A DNA stretch of 47,412 nt, taken from assembly GCA_024636675.1 (NCBI GenBank), contig JAGXGM010000081.1, positions 1 through 47,412 on the forward strand, given 5' to 3'. Each line of letters opens with the position of its first letter. Position 1 is the first letter of the stretch. Under the pieces are notes generated by a model. The model saw nothing but the letters and a program-made list of their open reading frames with translations, was not told where the DNA came from and did no database searches. Shown one piece after another: positions 33,716-42,699 of the stretch. The position numbers were made by a program, and so were the translations under genes. The stretch is from Hydrogenophilales bacterium (GTDB taxonomy: Bacteria; Pseudomonadota; Gammaproteobacteria; Burkholderiales; Thiobacillaceae).

Positions 33716-33821
33716 TCGTACGTTGCCTTGGGCGGCGTCATTGCGCCGGCTCTGCGATGTACTAGCCTGAAAATGAAGGTCGAAGCCCTGCCGGGCGCGA
33801 CGCGTTCAGAGGAGACCGTAC

Positions 33822-34283
33822 ATGCAGTTTCATGCCGCCATACTGGCTGCCGCGCTGGGCCTCATGAGTGCAATCGGGGGTAACGCGCATGCGCAAGTCC
33901 ACGAGCAGACTTTCGGCAATTACGTCGTCCGTGCCAACGTGATTGCCGCCTCTGCGCTTTCCGAGGCGCAGGCCAGCGAGCACGCTATCGAGGCCTCGCC
34001 GGATACAGGCGTGCTCAACGTCGTCGTGTTACGCCGAAGCGACACGCCAGGTGCGACTGTGCCGGCTGAGGTGCGCGCCTGGATCGCTGCGATTGCCGGC
34101 TTCAAGGTTCCCATCGACATGCGTGCGGCGGTGGCAAACGAGCGCGTTTCCTACTTCGGGACATTCGAGATTCCGGCGCGCCAGTCCGACGTCCAGTTCC
34201 GCATCTGGGTGCGACCGGTGGACGAGTCGCGGTCGTTCGAGTTCCGTTTTGAGGACAGGCTGAGAATCGTCCGGGACCGCTGA
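33822..34283 (+). CDS. exported DUF4426 protein
   Basis: A 153-residue periplasmic protein with a clear signal peptide (cleavage after NAHA, residue ~24). The mature part matches DUF4426: EQTFGNYVVRANVIAASAL, GVLNVVVLRRSD, RVSYFGTFEIPARQSDVQFRIWV. The function is unknown; it has an immunoglobulin-like beta pattern. GAGGAG precedes the ATG. It lies 40 bases upstream of another small exported protein. Confidence 0.85.
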   Translation: MQFHAAILAAALGLMSAIGGNAHAQVHEQTFGNYVVRANVIAASALSEAQASEHAIEASPDTGVLNVVVLRRSDTPGATVPAEVRAWIAAIAGFKVPIDMRAAVANERVSYFGTFEIPARQSDVQFRIWVRPVDESRSFEFRFEDRLRIVRDR

Positions 34284-34323
34284 TTGGCCGCTGGCTGCCG
34301 TCGCTCAATGCAAGGAGAAAGAC

Positions 34324-34767
34324 ATGCTTTACCAGCAGAAACTTCGTTCCGCTTTATGTCGTGCGTGCTTCGGACTTGTCGTCGCCGGCATGCTCATCGC
34401 TAGCCTGGTGGCGACCCCTGTCACCGCCGGAGGTTTTCGGATCGACAACCCCAAGGACGGCGCAGTAATCAGCGATGTCGCGGGCAATCTGTCGATCGAC
34501 TCCGAGTTTGAGCAAACCGATCTGGTGCCGCGCATGCGATTCCGGGCGCTGCTCGACGGCAAGCAGGTGACGCCTTTGAGCTACGTGCCCGTCTTCAGAC
34601 TGCGTGACATCCCTGCAGGCTGCCATGAACTGCAGGTGGAGATTGTTGACCCTGACGGCAACGTGATTGAAAGGAGCGATCCGGTGAAATTCGAGATGCG
34701 CAGAGAGTCCGATGCTCCGCGAATAAGCCGCAGCGAAGGAGCTTTGAGCGGAGCCCGCTTGGCGTAA
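34324..34767 (+). CDS. small exported protein with Ig-like domain
   Basis: A 147-residue protein with an N-terminal signal (hydrophobic LVVAGMLIASLVA, cleavage near VTA-G). The mature part (FRIDNPKDGAVISDVAGNLSID, FRALLDGKQV, LRDIPAGCHELQVEIVDPDGNVIERSDPVKFEM) resembles the beta-sandwich tail of DUF4124-type exported proteins, but the DUF4124 head is absent. Function unknown. AAGGAG lies before the ATG. It probably shares a transcript with the DUF4426 gene. Confidence 0.7.
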   Translation: MLYQQKLRSALCRACFGLVVAGMLIASLVATPVTAGGFRIDNPKDGAVISDVAGNLSIDSEFEQTDLVPRMRFRALLDGKQVTPLSYVPVFRLRDIPAGCHELQVEIVDPDGNVIERSDPVKFEMRRESDAPRISRSEGALSGARLA

Positions 34768-34796
34768 GCGGATGCCCTGAACGGTGTTCGAATGCG

Positions 34797-35702
34797 CTAG
34801 CTCCGGGCGGGGCGTGGCGCAATGGCCTCGATCAGCGCACCTGCCGCGTCGGCGGTGGCATGGCCCCGGTCGCGGTGCGGGTTGTATTCGGCAATCTCCA
34901 TCGCCACGAAGGCCGGTTCGCAGCGCAGGCGGGACAGGGCGGCGGCGAGTTCGGCCCGGGACAGGCCGTCTGCAACGGGGGTGCCGACACCCGGTCCCTC
35001 TTCCGGGTCGAGCGCATCGAGATCGACACTGATGCCGAAGCCCGCGGTGCCGCCACCCACGATGGACAATGCCTCGTCGAACACCGCGGCCAGCCCGCGC
35101 CGGCGGATTTCACCCATGTCGAACACCCGCACGCCGAGCCGCTGTAGCAGCGCGGCTTCGTTGGCTTCGAAACTGCGCACGCCAATCAGGCACACGTGCT
35201 CGGGGTGGAGCTTGGTTTCCGGGCCGCCGATCGTCGTGAGCGCTGCGTCGCCATGGCCGAGCAGGACCGCGAGCGGCATGCCGTGGATGTGCCCGCTCGG
35301 CGTGGTGGCGAAGGTGTGGCTGTCCAAATGGGCATCTATCCAGATCAGGCCGAGCGGGCCACGGTCGGCCAGTGCATGATGCACGCCGCTCCAGGTGCCG
35401 ATCGCGCAGGAATGGTCGCCGCCCACCACCAGCGGAAAATGGCCCGCCTGCAAAACGGATTCCACTTTGGCCGCCAGACGCGTGCCGAGCGTCGCCACCG
35501 CATGCAGCGGCGTGTCTCGAGCTTCGCGCGGCACCCGCAGGATCGCGTCCCATTCCAGGTGCTGCAACGGCGTATCGTGAAACACCCGGTAGCGGCGCAA
35601 CGCATCCGGCCCCTCGGCGGTGCCCGGGTCGGATGCGCCGGCGCCGCTGGCAGCGCCGATGATCATGATGTGGCGCGGGGAGGAAATAGGGGCCGGTTTC
35701 AT
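34797..35702 (-). CDS. rocF: arginase-family ureohydrolase
   Basis: A 301-residue Mn-dependent enzyme. The conserved ligands appear in order: GGDHS (~94), DAHLDSH (~122) and SVDLDALDP (~228), plus EIAEYNPHRD near the end. This fits arginase (arginine to ornithine and urea) better than agmatinase, because of the HLDSH spacing and YNPxRD tail, but formimidoglutamase-like activities cannot be excluded. It lies 19 bases downstream of gabD on the same strand. Confidence 0.85.
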   Translation of the reverse strand: MKPAPISSPRHIMIIGAASGAGASDPGTAEGPDALRRYRVFHDTPLQHLEWDAILRVPREARDTPLHAVATLGTRLAAKVESVLQAGHFPLVVGGDHSCAIGTWSGVHHALADRGPLGLIWIDAHLDSHTFATTPSGHIHGMPLAVLLGHGDAALTTIGGPETKLHPEHVCLIGVRSFEANEAALLQRLGVRVFDMGEIRRRGLAAVFDEALSIVGGGTAGFGISVDLDALDPEEGPGVGTPVADGLSRAELAAALSRLRCEPAFVAMEIAEYNPHRDRGHATADAAGALIEAIAPRPARS

Positions 35703-35721
35703 GCGTCTGGCTGGCGGCGGC

Positions 35722-37188
35722 TTATCCCAGCCCGCCCAGATTCACGTATTTGCTTTCCAGGTATTCGTCGATGCCGCTGCGTCCGCCCTCGCGCCCCAGC
35801 CCTGACTGCTTGACGCCGCCGAACGCCGCCTCGGCGGTGGAAATCATCCCGGCATTGATGCCGACCATGCCGTAGTCGAGCTGCTCCGCCAGTCGCCACG
35901 CGCGGCCGAGGTCGCGGGTGTAGGCATAGGCGGCCAGCCCGAACTCGGTGTCGTTCGCCATGCGGATGACCTCGGCCTCGTCGGCAAAGCGGATCAGCGG
36001 CGCCACCGGGCCGAAGGTCTCGTCACGGCAGACCTGCATGGCGGGCGTGCAGTGGCTCAGCACCGTCGGCTGGAAGAATTGCCCGCCGAGCGCGTGGCGG
36101 GCGCCGCCGGTGAGGAGCGTCGCGCCGTTCGCCAGCGCATCGGCGATGTGCGCCTCGACTTTCTCCAGCGCGGCGGCGCTGATCAGCGGGCCGGCTTCCA
36201 CGCCGGGCGTGAAGCCCTTGCCCACTTTCAGCTGCGCCACCGCGGCGGCGAATTTCTCGGCAAAGGCATCGTAGACTGTTCCCTGGACGAACACCCGATT
36301 GGCGCACACGCAGGTCTGCCCGCTGTTGCGATACTTGCTGGCGAGCGCGCCCGCCACTGCCGCCTCGAGGTCGGCGTCGTCGAACACGATGAAGGGCGCA
36401 TTGCCGCCCAGCTCGAGCGAGACGTGTTTGAGCGTCGGCACGCTCTGCGCCAGCAGCTGCTTGCCCACCGCGGTCGAGCCGGTGAAGGACACCTTGCGCA
36501 CCAGCGGGTGCGTGGTCAGCACGCGGCCGATGGTTTCCGCGTCGCCGGTCACCACGTTCAGCACGCCCGGCGGCAAACCTGCGCGCTGCGCCAGCTCGGC
36601 CAGCGCCAGCGCGGTGAACGGCGTCTGCGAAGCCGGCTTCGCCACCACCGTGCAGCCGGCGGCGAGCGCCGCGCCGGCCTTGCGGGTGAGCATCGCGGCG
36701 GGAAAATTCCACGGTGTGATCAAGGCCGCCACGCCTACCGGTTGGCGCAGGGTGAACATGCGGCGGTCCGCCCACGGCGACGGCACCACGTCGCCGTATA
36801 CGCGCCGTGCCTCCTCGGCAAACCACTCGATAAAGCTCGCCGCATAGTCGATCTCCCCGCGCGCCTCGGCAAGCGGCTTGCCCTGCTCGCTCACCATGAT
36901 TGCGGCGAGATCATCGCGGTGGGCGAGGATCAGGTCGAACCAGCGGCGCAGCAACTGCCCGCGGGTTTTGGCGGGGGTGGCGCGCCAGCCGGCAAAAGCG
37001 GCGTGCGCCGCTTCGATGGCATGCTCTACATCAGTCGTGGTGCAACGCGGTACATGGCCGACGGCGTTGCCGTTCGCCGGATTGCGGACCTCGAAGGTGG
37101 CGCCGTCGGCTGCGTCGAGCGGGTGGCCATTGATCAGCGCCTGTTGCCTGAACAAGGTCAGATCGGCAAGTTTCAGATCGAGCGTCAT
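35722..37188 (-). CDS. gabD: succinate-semialdehyde dehydrogenase (NADP-type)
   Basis: A 488-residue aldehyde dehydrogenase, close to E. coli GabD along its length: LFRQQALINGHPLDA, PWNFPAAMLTRKAGAALAAGCT (NADP loop), the glutamate in SLELGGNAPFIVFDDAD, and the catalytic cysteine in GQTCVCANRVF. It oxidises succinate (or glutarate) semialdehyde. ATG 37188 matches the E. coli start; ATG 37218 would add ten residues. Its neighbours (arginase, tartronate semialdehyde reductase) suggest a catabolic role in amino acids or small aldehydes. Confidence 0.92.
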   Translation of the reverse strand: MTLDLKLADLTLFRQQALINGHPLDAADGATFEVRNPANGNAVGHVPRCTTTDVEHAIEAAHAAFAGWRATPAKTRGQLLRRWFDLILAHRDDLAAIMVSEQGKPLAEARGEIDYAASFIEWFAEEARRVYGDVVPSPWADRRMFTLRQPVGVAALITPWNFPAAMLTRKAGAALAAGCTVVAKPASQTPFTALALAELAQRAGLPPGVLNVVTGDAETIGRVLTTHPLVRKVSFTGSTAVGKQLLAQSVPTLKHVSLELGGNAPFIVFDDADLEAAVAGALASKYRNSGQTCVCANRVFVQGTVYDAFAEKFAAAVAQLKVGKGFTPGVEAGPLISAAALEKVEAHIADALANGATLLTGGARHALGGQFFQPTVLSHCTPAMQVCRDETFGPVAPLIRFADEAEVIRMANDTEFGLAAYAYTRDLGRAWRLAEQLDYGMVGINAGMISTAEAAFGGVKQSGLGREGGRSGIDEYLESKYVNLGGLG

Positions 37189-37411
37189 TGCGTGCGTTTT
37201 CTGCTGAATGTGTGCCATGGGTTATAGCCAATGGCGATGATTTGTTTGGAAGGTGAAGCGCTTCCGCAATAATCAAATGTCCGAATGGCCTGAAATCATT
37301 GCGCCAATGATCTTTAAGCCTGCTTTTTCCGACCAGTGCTTCGAGCATGCGGACCCGTACCTGTCCCGGCGTATCAGTCGCGGGCAAATGCCGCAGCACA
37401 ATGCCTTCGCA

Positions 37412-37628
37412 TCACACGCATGATGTGAGCGCTGTGTGGGGTTGAGCGACGGTATCGGCGTCGATCGGCGTGAGGAGGGCGATGGCGGGGCCAGAATAGA
37501 CACGGCACGACATCTGCCGACTCGGCGTCCGGGTATTCGCTCCTGTTGTGCTCGAAGCCCGGGACCGGCAGTTTGTCTCCGGTGAAGGCGGCGCAGTCGA
37601 GAAAGACGACGCGCTCCGTGTCATTCAC
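37412..37628 (-). pseudogene. 5' fragment of a D-2-hydroxyacid (glycerate-type) dehydrogenase
   Basis: Directly after glxR, one frame starts at ATG 37628 with TERVVFLDCAAFTGDKLPVP and FEHNRSEYPDAES. This resembles the N-terminus of glycerate/hydroxypyruvate dehydrogenases. About 45 codons on, the match moves to another frame (GPAIALLTPIDADTVAQ), and it stops at TGA (37412). The NAD-binding and catalytic domains are missing. It is a frameshifted, truncated remnant. The remaining ~220 bases to gabD hold no recognisable gene. The match is short, so the call is tentative. Confidence 0.45.
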
Positions 37629-37641
37629 GAAGCGCGGCAGC

Positions 37642-38532
37642 TTACTTGCCGTTGCCGAGATCTTCGCCGGTCAGGCGCTCGAGCGCGCGCATGATGGCCG
37701 ACGAATCGAGCTCGCTGTCGCCGGCGCCCATCAGCGCGTTCATCTGCTGGGCGATCAGCGCGGCGCCGGGCAGAGGCGTCGCGGTTTCCTGCGCATTGTC
37801 CATGACGATGGCCATGTCCTTGTGGTGCAGCTTGACCTTGAAGCCGGCCTTGTAGTTGGCGTCGAGCATGCGCTGGCCGTGGACGTCGAGGATACGGCTG
37901 CCGGCGAAGCCGCCCATCAGCGCCTCGCGCATCTTGACCGGGTCGACCCCGTTGCGTCGCGCCAGCAAAATTGCTTCCGCCACGCCTTCGAAGGTGAGGC
38001 CGACGACAATCTGGTTGCAGCATTTGACGACCTGGCCGGCGCCGTGGCCGCCGACATGGACGATATTTTTGCCGAGGACCTCGAACAGCGGGCGCACTTT
38101 TTCAAAGATCGGCGCTTCGCCGCCCACCATGATGGAGAGCGTGCCTTCGCGGGCCCCGGTTTCGCCGCCCGACACCGGGGCGTCGAGCATGTGGACGCCG
38201 CGTTCGGCCAGTGCGGCGGCGATGCGGCGGGTGGCGGCGGGCGACACCGTGCTCATGTCGACGATGGTGTGGCCGGGCTTGGCGCCGTGAACCATGCCGC
38301 GGTCGCCGAGGATGATCTGCTCGACGTCGGTGGTGTCGGAGACGACGGTGAAGCTGATGTCGGCTTCGGCGGCGACTTCGGCCGGCGTGCCCTTGCCCAG
38401 GGCACCGGCGACCAGCATGGGTTCGAGGCGATCGAAGCGGCGGCCGTAGACAAACAGCTGATGGCCGGCGCGGAGCAGGTTTTCTGCCATGGGGCGGCCC
38501 ATGATGCCGCTGCCGATGAATCCGATTTTCAT
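37642..38532 (-). CDS. glxR: tartronate semialdehyde reductase (3-hydroxyacid dehydrogenase family)
   Basis: A 296-residue NAD(P)-dependent enzyme reducing tartronate semialdehyde to glycerate in glyoxylate assimilation. The Rossmann motif GFIGSGIMGRPMAENL starts the protein. IVDMSTVSPAATR and DAPVSGGETGAREGTLSIMVGG form the substrate site, and GAGQVVKCCNQIVVGL carries the catalytic lysine. The GETGAREG variant is typical of GlxR/GarR rather than of hydroxyisobutyrate dehydrogenase. It overlaps the AEC transporter gene by 4 bases. No glyoxylate carboligase gene is in the window. Confidence 0.9.
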   Translation of the reverse strand: MKIGFIGSGIMGRPMAENLLRAGHQLFVYGRRFDRLEPMLVAGALGKGTPAEVAAEADISFTVVSDTTDVEQIILGDRGMVHGAKPGHTIVDMSTVSPAATRRIAAALAERGVHMLDAPVSGGETGAREGTLSIMVGGEAPIFEKVRPLFEVLGKNIVHVGGHGAGQVVKCCNQIVVGLTFEGVAEAILLARRNGVDPVKMREALMGGFAGSRILDVHGQRMLDANYKAGFKVKLHHKDMAIVMDNAQETATPLPGAALIAQQMNALMGAGDSELDSSAIMRALERLTGEDLGNGK

Positions 38533-39485
38533 GATGCGATTCCTTTAACGACGACAAGCCAGAATGGCAGCGTAACCAATCCCGCCAGTGTTGACCAGCC
38601 CATGATGAGGCCGGCCAGGCGGGTATCCAGCCCGAAGCGGTCGGCCAGCGCGATGACCATCACCATGGTCGGCATGGCGGCTTCCAGGATTGCCGCTTCG
38701 CCTGGCTCGCTGAGTTTGCCCGGCCACGCCAGCGCGATCCCCAACGCCAGCAGCGGCATCAGCGCCAGCTTGATGCCAAGCGCGACGAAAACGGCTTTTT
38801 GCGGGCGCAGGTCGTGCCACGGAATGGTCAGACCCAACACGAACAGCATCAGCGGGATGGTTGGGCTGCCGGCCCAGCGCGCGGCTTCGATCAAGGGGTC
38901 GAGCGCCGCGCCGGAAAGGTTGACCGCGATGCCGGCGGCAAATCCCCATACCGGTGGCAGCTTCAGCCACATCGACAGGAACGAGGCGCGCTCGGTGTGG
39001 CGGCCGCAGCGAAATGCAATCCACACGCCGAGCGACCACACCAGCGGGGTGGTGGCGAGCATGTCTGCGAAGAAAGGGTAGCGTGCGCCCGATTCGCCAT
39101 ACACCGTGGTGAGGAAGGGATAGCCAAAGAACAGCACGTTGCCGAATCCGGACGCCAGCATGATTGCACCGCGCTGTGGTCGTGACAGGCCGCGGCCGAG
39201 CGGGGTAGCAAACAGGGCCAGCGCTGACAGTGCAAGACCAAACAGGGTGGCGGCGCCAAGGATCAGCGGCACCTCCAGGATGGTGAGGTCGACCGTGGCG
39301 GATGCGCCTGCCGCGAAGAACAGCATCGGCGCAAAAAAATTCAGCACCAGCCGGTTGATTTCGCCGCGCAGACCGACGATGGAAATGCCGGATTGCCAGC
39401 GCGGCCAGATGGCGCCCGCGGCGATCAGCAGGGACAGGGGCAGCAGCGTTTTAAGCAGCAGTTGCTGGGCGAGCTCGGCAGACAT
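38529..39485 (-). CDS. AEC-family (auxin efflux carrier type) transporter
   Basis: A 318-residue membrane protein with about ten helices in two blocks separated by a soluble centre (RCGRHTERASF). Segments such as LNFFAPMLFFAAGASATVD and GFGNVLFFGYPFLTTVYG match the AEC family, some members of which carry malate or malonate. The 4-base overlap with glxR suggests it moves a related small acid such as glycerate, tartronate or glyoxylate, but this is inference. Confidence 0.88.
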   Translation of the reverse strand: MSAELAQQLLLKTLLPLSLLIAAGAIWPRWQSGISIVGLRGEINRLVLNFFAPMLFFAAGASATVDLTILEVPLILGAATLFGLALSALALFATPLGRGLSRPQRGAIMLASGFGNVLFFGYPFLTTVYGESGARYPFFADMLATTPLVWSLGVWIAFRCGRHTERASFLSMWLKLPPVWGFAAGIAVNLSGAALDPLIEAARWAGSPTIPLMLFVLGLTIPWHDLRPQKAVFVALGIKLALMPLLALGIALAWPGKLSEPGEAAILEAAMPTMVMVIALADRFGLDTRLAGLIMGWSTLAGLVTLPFWLVVVKGIAS

Positions 39486-39537
39486 GAGGCGCGGGATGCG
39501 AGCGGACGGGGGCGCTCATCATAACGCCGCCGCGAGG

Positions 39538-39564
39538 GCGCTGGCGCGGGCAACGCGCCAGCGC
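39538..39564. other. strong hairpin after pbpG
   Basis: A perfect 11-bp GC-rich stem (GCGCTGGCGCG at 39538-39548 with CGCGCCAGCGC at 39554-39564) around a 5-base loop lies 8 bases past the pbpG stop. No T-run follows on either strand, so it may act as an mRNA 3'-end barrier or weak terminator. Confidence 0.6.
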
Positions 39565-39572
39565 AGGAGGGA

Positions 39573-40538
39573 TCAGGTGCGTGAGGCGGGAATGTGGCGG
39601 TTGTCGGTGTGAAGCTGCGGGCCGGATTCCAGCCAGGCCTTGATGCGGGTGGCGTCACTGGCACGATTGCCGGTGCCCTGCGCATCGAGCAACACGATGA
39701 TGACATCACGGTCGGCGACCTGCGCCTGCATGATGAGGCAATGGCCGGCCTCGTTGATGAAGCCGGTTTTGGACAGGCCGATATGCCAGTCGTTCGCTCG
39801 AGTGAAGCGATTGGTGTTGTTGAAGGCCACGGTGCGATAGTGCACCTGGGGTTTTTGCTGTTTTTTCCGCGTCACCACGCGCTGTGAGTCGAGGGTGTAA
39901 TTGCCGGCGGTGCTGATGTCGCGGATTTCGGGGTAGTTCTGATAGGCGTGATCGACAAGTTTGGCGAGATCGTGAGCGGTCGAACGGTTGCCGCTCGACA
40001 GTCCGGTCGGTTCGACATATGCGGTGTTGTGCATGCCCAGTGCGCGTGCCGTGCGGTTCATGGTGGCGACGAAGCGCTGCAAGCCGCCCGGGTAATTGCG
40101 CCCGAGCGCATTTGCCGCGCGGTTGTCGGACGCGATCAGCGCCAGATGCAGCAGCTGGCCGCGCGTGTAACGGGAGCCGAAAGCCAGGCGCGAACCGGTG
40201 CCCTTGAGGGTGTCGCGGTCTTCTTCGGTGATGGCGATGAGTTCGTCCAACGGCTGCCCGGCGTTGAGCACCAGCATTGCCGTCATCAGTTTGGTGATCG
40301 AGGCGATCGGCGTCTGCAGACCGGCATTTTTCGACAGCAGCGTTTGCCCGCTGGCCTGGTCGAGCACCAGCACCGAATGCGCGCTTAAGTTCGGCACCGC
40401 CTCAAAGCGGAGTGACGGCTGCGGGGCTGATGCCGGCGTATCGATCTGGCCGCTCCATTGCAAAGATGTGCTGCCATCGAGCGCGGCGGCACCGGTGTGA
40501 ACGCACAATAAAATCAATCCTGACAGTAGAAATTTCAT
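39573..40538 (-). CDS. pbpG: D-alanyl-D-alanine endopeptidase (PBP7-like, S11 family)
   Basis: A 321-residue exported peptidoglycan endopeptidase. A signal peptide covers residues ~1-19. The three active-site motifs of low-molecular-weight penicillin-binding proteins are present: S80-I-T-K83, SDN (~137) and KTG in LSKTGFINEAG. There is no C-terminal amphipathic anchor, which fits PbpG (PBP7) rather than DacA/DacC. ATG 40538 has a poor ribosome site but gives the normal signal peptide. Confidence 0.9.
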   Translation of the reverse strand: MKFLLSGLILLCVHTGAAALDGSTSLQWSGQIDTPASAPQPSLRFEAVPNLSAHSVLVLDQASGQTLLSKNAGLQTPIASITKLMTAMLVLNAGQPLDELIAITEEDRDTLKGTGSRLAFGSRYTRGQLLHLALIASDNRAANALGRNYPGGLQRFVATMNRTARALGMHNTAYVEPTGLSSGNRSTAHDLAKLVDHAYQNYPEIRDISTAGNYTLDSQRVVTRKKQQKPQVHYRTVAFNNTNRFTRANDWHIGLSKTGFINEAGHCLIMQAQVADRDVIIVLLDAQGTGNRASDATRIKAWLESGPQLHTDNRHIPASRT

Positions 40539-40657
40539 GTGCGCTCGCTTCAATAGTGGATGGCAGGAATAAAACATTATGGACAATATACGGACAGGCT
40601 GGCCAAAACTTGAAAACAACAGTTCATGAAAATGACCACAATATTTATAAGCTTCGA

Positions 40658-40687
40658 TTGACGGTTTAGCAAATTTAGTTATATATA
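40658..40687 (+). promoter_or_regulatory. promoter of the HDOD-kinase gene, possibly leaderless
   Basis: In the AT-rich divergent gap, TTGACG (40658-40663) and TATATA (40682-40687) are spaced 18 bases apart. A start 7 bases after the -10 would fall at or just before the ATG at 40696, which has no Shine-Dalgarno sequence, so the transcript may be leaderless. Confidence 0.55.
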
Positions 40688-40695
40688 GCAACAAG

Positions 40696-42678
40696 ATGCA
40701 AGAACTTTCGCACAATTCACTGAAGAAGTCGGCGCTAACGGCGTTCCTCTGTGCCCCCGGTGTGGTGGCTGAGGCGCTGGAACAGCTGACGCGAGGCGAT
40801 GCCGCCCAGGCGGAATTCATCGCCTGCGTGCGCTGCGACCCCGTTCTGGCACTGCGGCTGCGGCTGCAACCCGCTGATTTCAGCCTGCAGCATGATCTGC
40901 TTCGGGCGCTGTTGCTGGCCGCACCGGTCGCATCTGGCGCGGCGCAGGCAGGCTATGCAGCGCACTGGCGCCAGTCGATCGGCGTCGCGCATCTGGCGCA
41001 GGCGCTGGCGGCACGCGCCGGCGTGGCCGACGCCGAGGCGGCCTGGACCGCGGGCCTCGCCCATAATCTGGCGGCCTATTCCGATGCCGCCCCCTCGCCG
41101 GCGCACACCGCGGACTGGCTGGTCGAACTCGATTCAGACGGCTGGCTGGCCGATGCTGTGCGTTATCACGCCGAACCGCTGGTTCGCGGGCGTGCAGCGC
41201 ATCCGCTGGTTCGCATCCTTCAGCTGGCCTACCAACTCGTGACCCGAGCCGATGCGGTGGACAGTGTGGACGTGCGCGCCGCCCTCGCCGCGCTGCAAAT
41301 GGGTGCGGGCGAAGCCGCCCAGTTGCTGGGCGACAGTCAGAGGCAGGCGCGCCAACAGGCACAGCGCTTCGGGCTGGTCGATGTGATGGCGCCAAGCTCT
41401 GGTGGGGGATTCGAACGTCTCGCCCGCCTCTATGCGGTGCAGGCGGCGCAATCGGCGCTGCACAGTCACTTCCGCCAGGCCAGCGGGACCGGCCAGGCGT
41501 TTGCCCTGCTGCAGAACGCTTCGCGTGCGTTGTTCGGGATTGAACGCGCCTGTGTGTTCGCGCCCGCTGGTAACGGCACCCTGCAGGTGACGCAGTTGAT
41601 CCCTGCGGCCGCCGGCCTTTCCGCGCTGGCGATTCCACCCGACGATGCCCATTCGGCGCTGCCGCGCGCGCTGGCGCGCAATGCCCCCCAACAGTTCGAG
41701 CGCGGCGAGACGGATGCGGCGCTGGTCGACGAACAGATCGCCCGCCTGCTCGGCGTGTCGCGCTTGATGTGTCAGTCGCTGGTGTTGAGCGATGGCCGGA
41801 CCGGTGTACTGGTGGTGGGCGATGCCTTGGCCGGTCTGGACCAGTCGCCGCTGTGGCGGTTCACCCTGGCCGAATGTGCCGAGGCACTGATACCGCTTCC
41901 TTTGGCAATGCCCACGCCGGAACCGGCTGTGCCGACACGAGCGGTGCCTGTCGCGCCAGGCGACGACATATCACGCGACCGGGTGCGGCGCGCCGTTCAT
42001 GAAGTGGCCAACCCGCTCACCATCATGCGTAATTACGTCAACCTGCTGTCCGATCGCCTGGGCGCGGATTCGGCGGTGCAACGCGATCTCGGCATCATCA
42101 GCGACGAAATCGAGCGGGTGGCGCGCATCGTGCGCGGCATCACTGCGGTCGAGGAAAATGCACCGCCTGCCGTGGCGCTCGAACTGGTGTCGGTCAACAA
42201 CGTGGTATCCGAATTGGTGCGAATGTCGCTCGGCACGCTGTTCGCGCCGAACAAGGTCAACGTACAGATCGACCTCAATCCCGACGTGCCGCCGCTGCCG
42301 CTGCAGAAAGACCTGCTGAAGCAAGTGCTGTTCAACCTGGCCAAGAATGCGGTCGAGGCCATGCATGCGGGCGGCCATCTCAAATTCACCACGCGACTGG
42401 TGGATGTGGACGGCCTGCGCCAGGTCGAAATCGAAGTGGCCGACACCGGCCCCGGGCTGCCGGCAGCGGTGGCGTCACACCTGTTCGAACCGGTGGTCAG
42501 CGAGAAAGGCGGCGATCACGCAGGACTTGGCCTGACCATCAGCCGCAGCCTGGTCGAGCGCATGAGCGGCCACCTCAGTTGCACCAGCACGCCGCAAGGT
42601 ACCCATTTTTTGATCCGCCTGCCAACCTTGCAAAACAGCGAGGCCCCGCTCACGACAACACGCTACGGGTCAATGTAA
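40696..42678 (+). CDS. HDOD-domain sensor histidine kinase
   Basis: A 660-residue protein without membrane segments. Residues ~10-220 are a divergent HDOD-type helical domain (the usual GLLHDIG is GLAHNLA). Residues ~245-405 look GAF-like (AVQAAQSALHSHFRQ, ALFGIERACVFAP, LSDGRTGVLVVGD). Residues ~425-650 are the kinase: H435 in HEVANPLTIMRNY, N box NLAKNAVEAM, G1 DTGPGLPA, G2 GLGLTISRS. It is a cytosolic sensor whose signal is unknown. The response regulator begins 21 bases downstream and is its likely partner. Confidence 0.88.
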   Translation: MQELSHNSLKKSALTAFLCAPGVVAEALEQLTRGDAAQAEFIACVRCDPVLALRLRLQPADFSLQHDLLRALLLAAPVASGAAQAGYAAHWRQSIGVAHLAQALAARAGVADAEAAWTAGLAHNLAAYSDAAPSPAHTADWLVELDSDGWLADAVRYHAEPLVRGRAAHPLVRILQLAYQLVTRADAVDSVDVRAALAALQMGAGEAAQLLGDSQRQARQQAQRFGLVDVMAPSSGGGFERLARLYAVQAAQSALHSHFRQASGTGQAFALLQNASRALFGIERACVFAPAGNGTLQVTQLIPAAAGLSALAIPPDDAHSALPRALARNAPQQFERGETDAALVDEQIARLLGVSRLMCQSLVLSDGRTGVLVVGDALAGLDQSPLWRFTLAECAEALIPLPLAMPTPEPAVPTRAVPVAPGDDISRDRVRRAVHEVANPLTIMRNYVNLLSDRLGADSAVQRDLGIISDEIERVARIVRGITAVEENAPPAVALELVSVNNVVSELVRMSLGTLFAPNKVNVQIDLNPDVPPLPLQKDLLKQVLFNLAKNAVEAMHAGGHLKFTTRLVDVDGLRQVEIEVADTGPGLPAAVASHLFEPVVSEKGGDHAGLGLTISRSLVERMSGHLSCTSTPQGTHFLIRLPTLQNSEAPLTTTRYGSM

Positions 42679-42699
42679 CCCGTGCATAAGGAGAACTTC

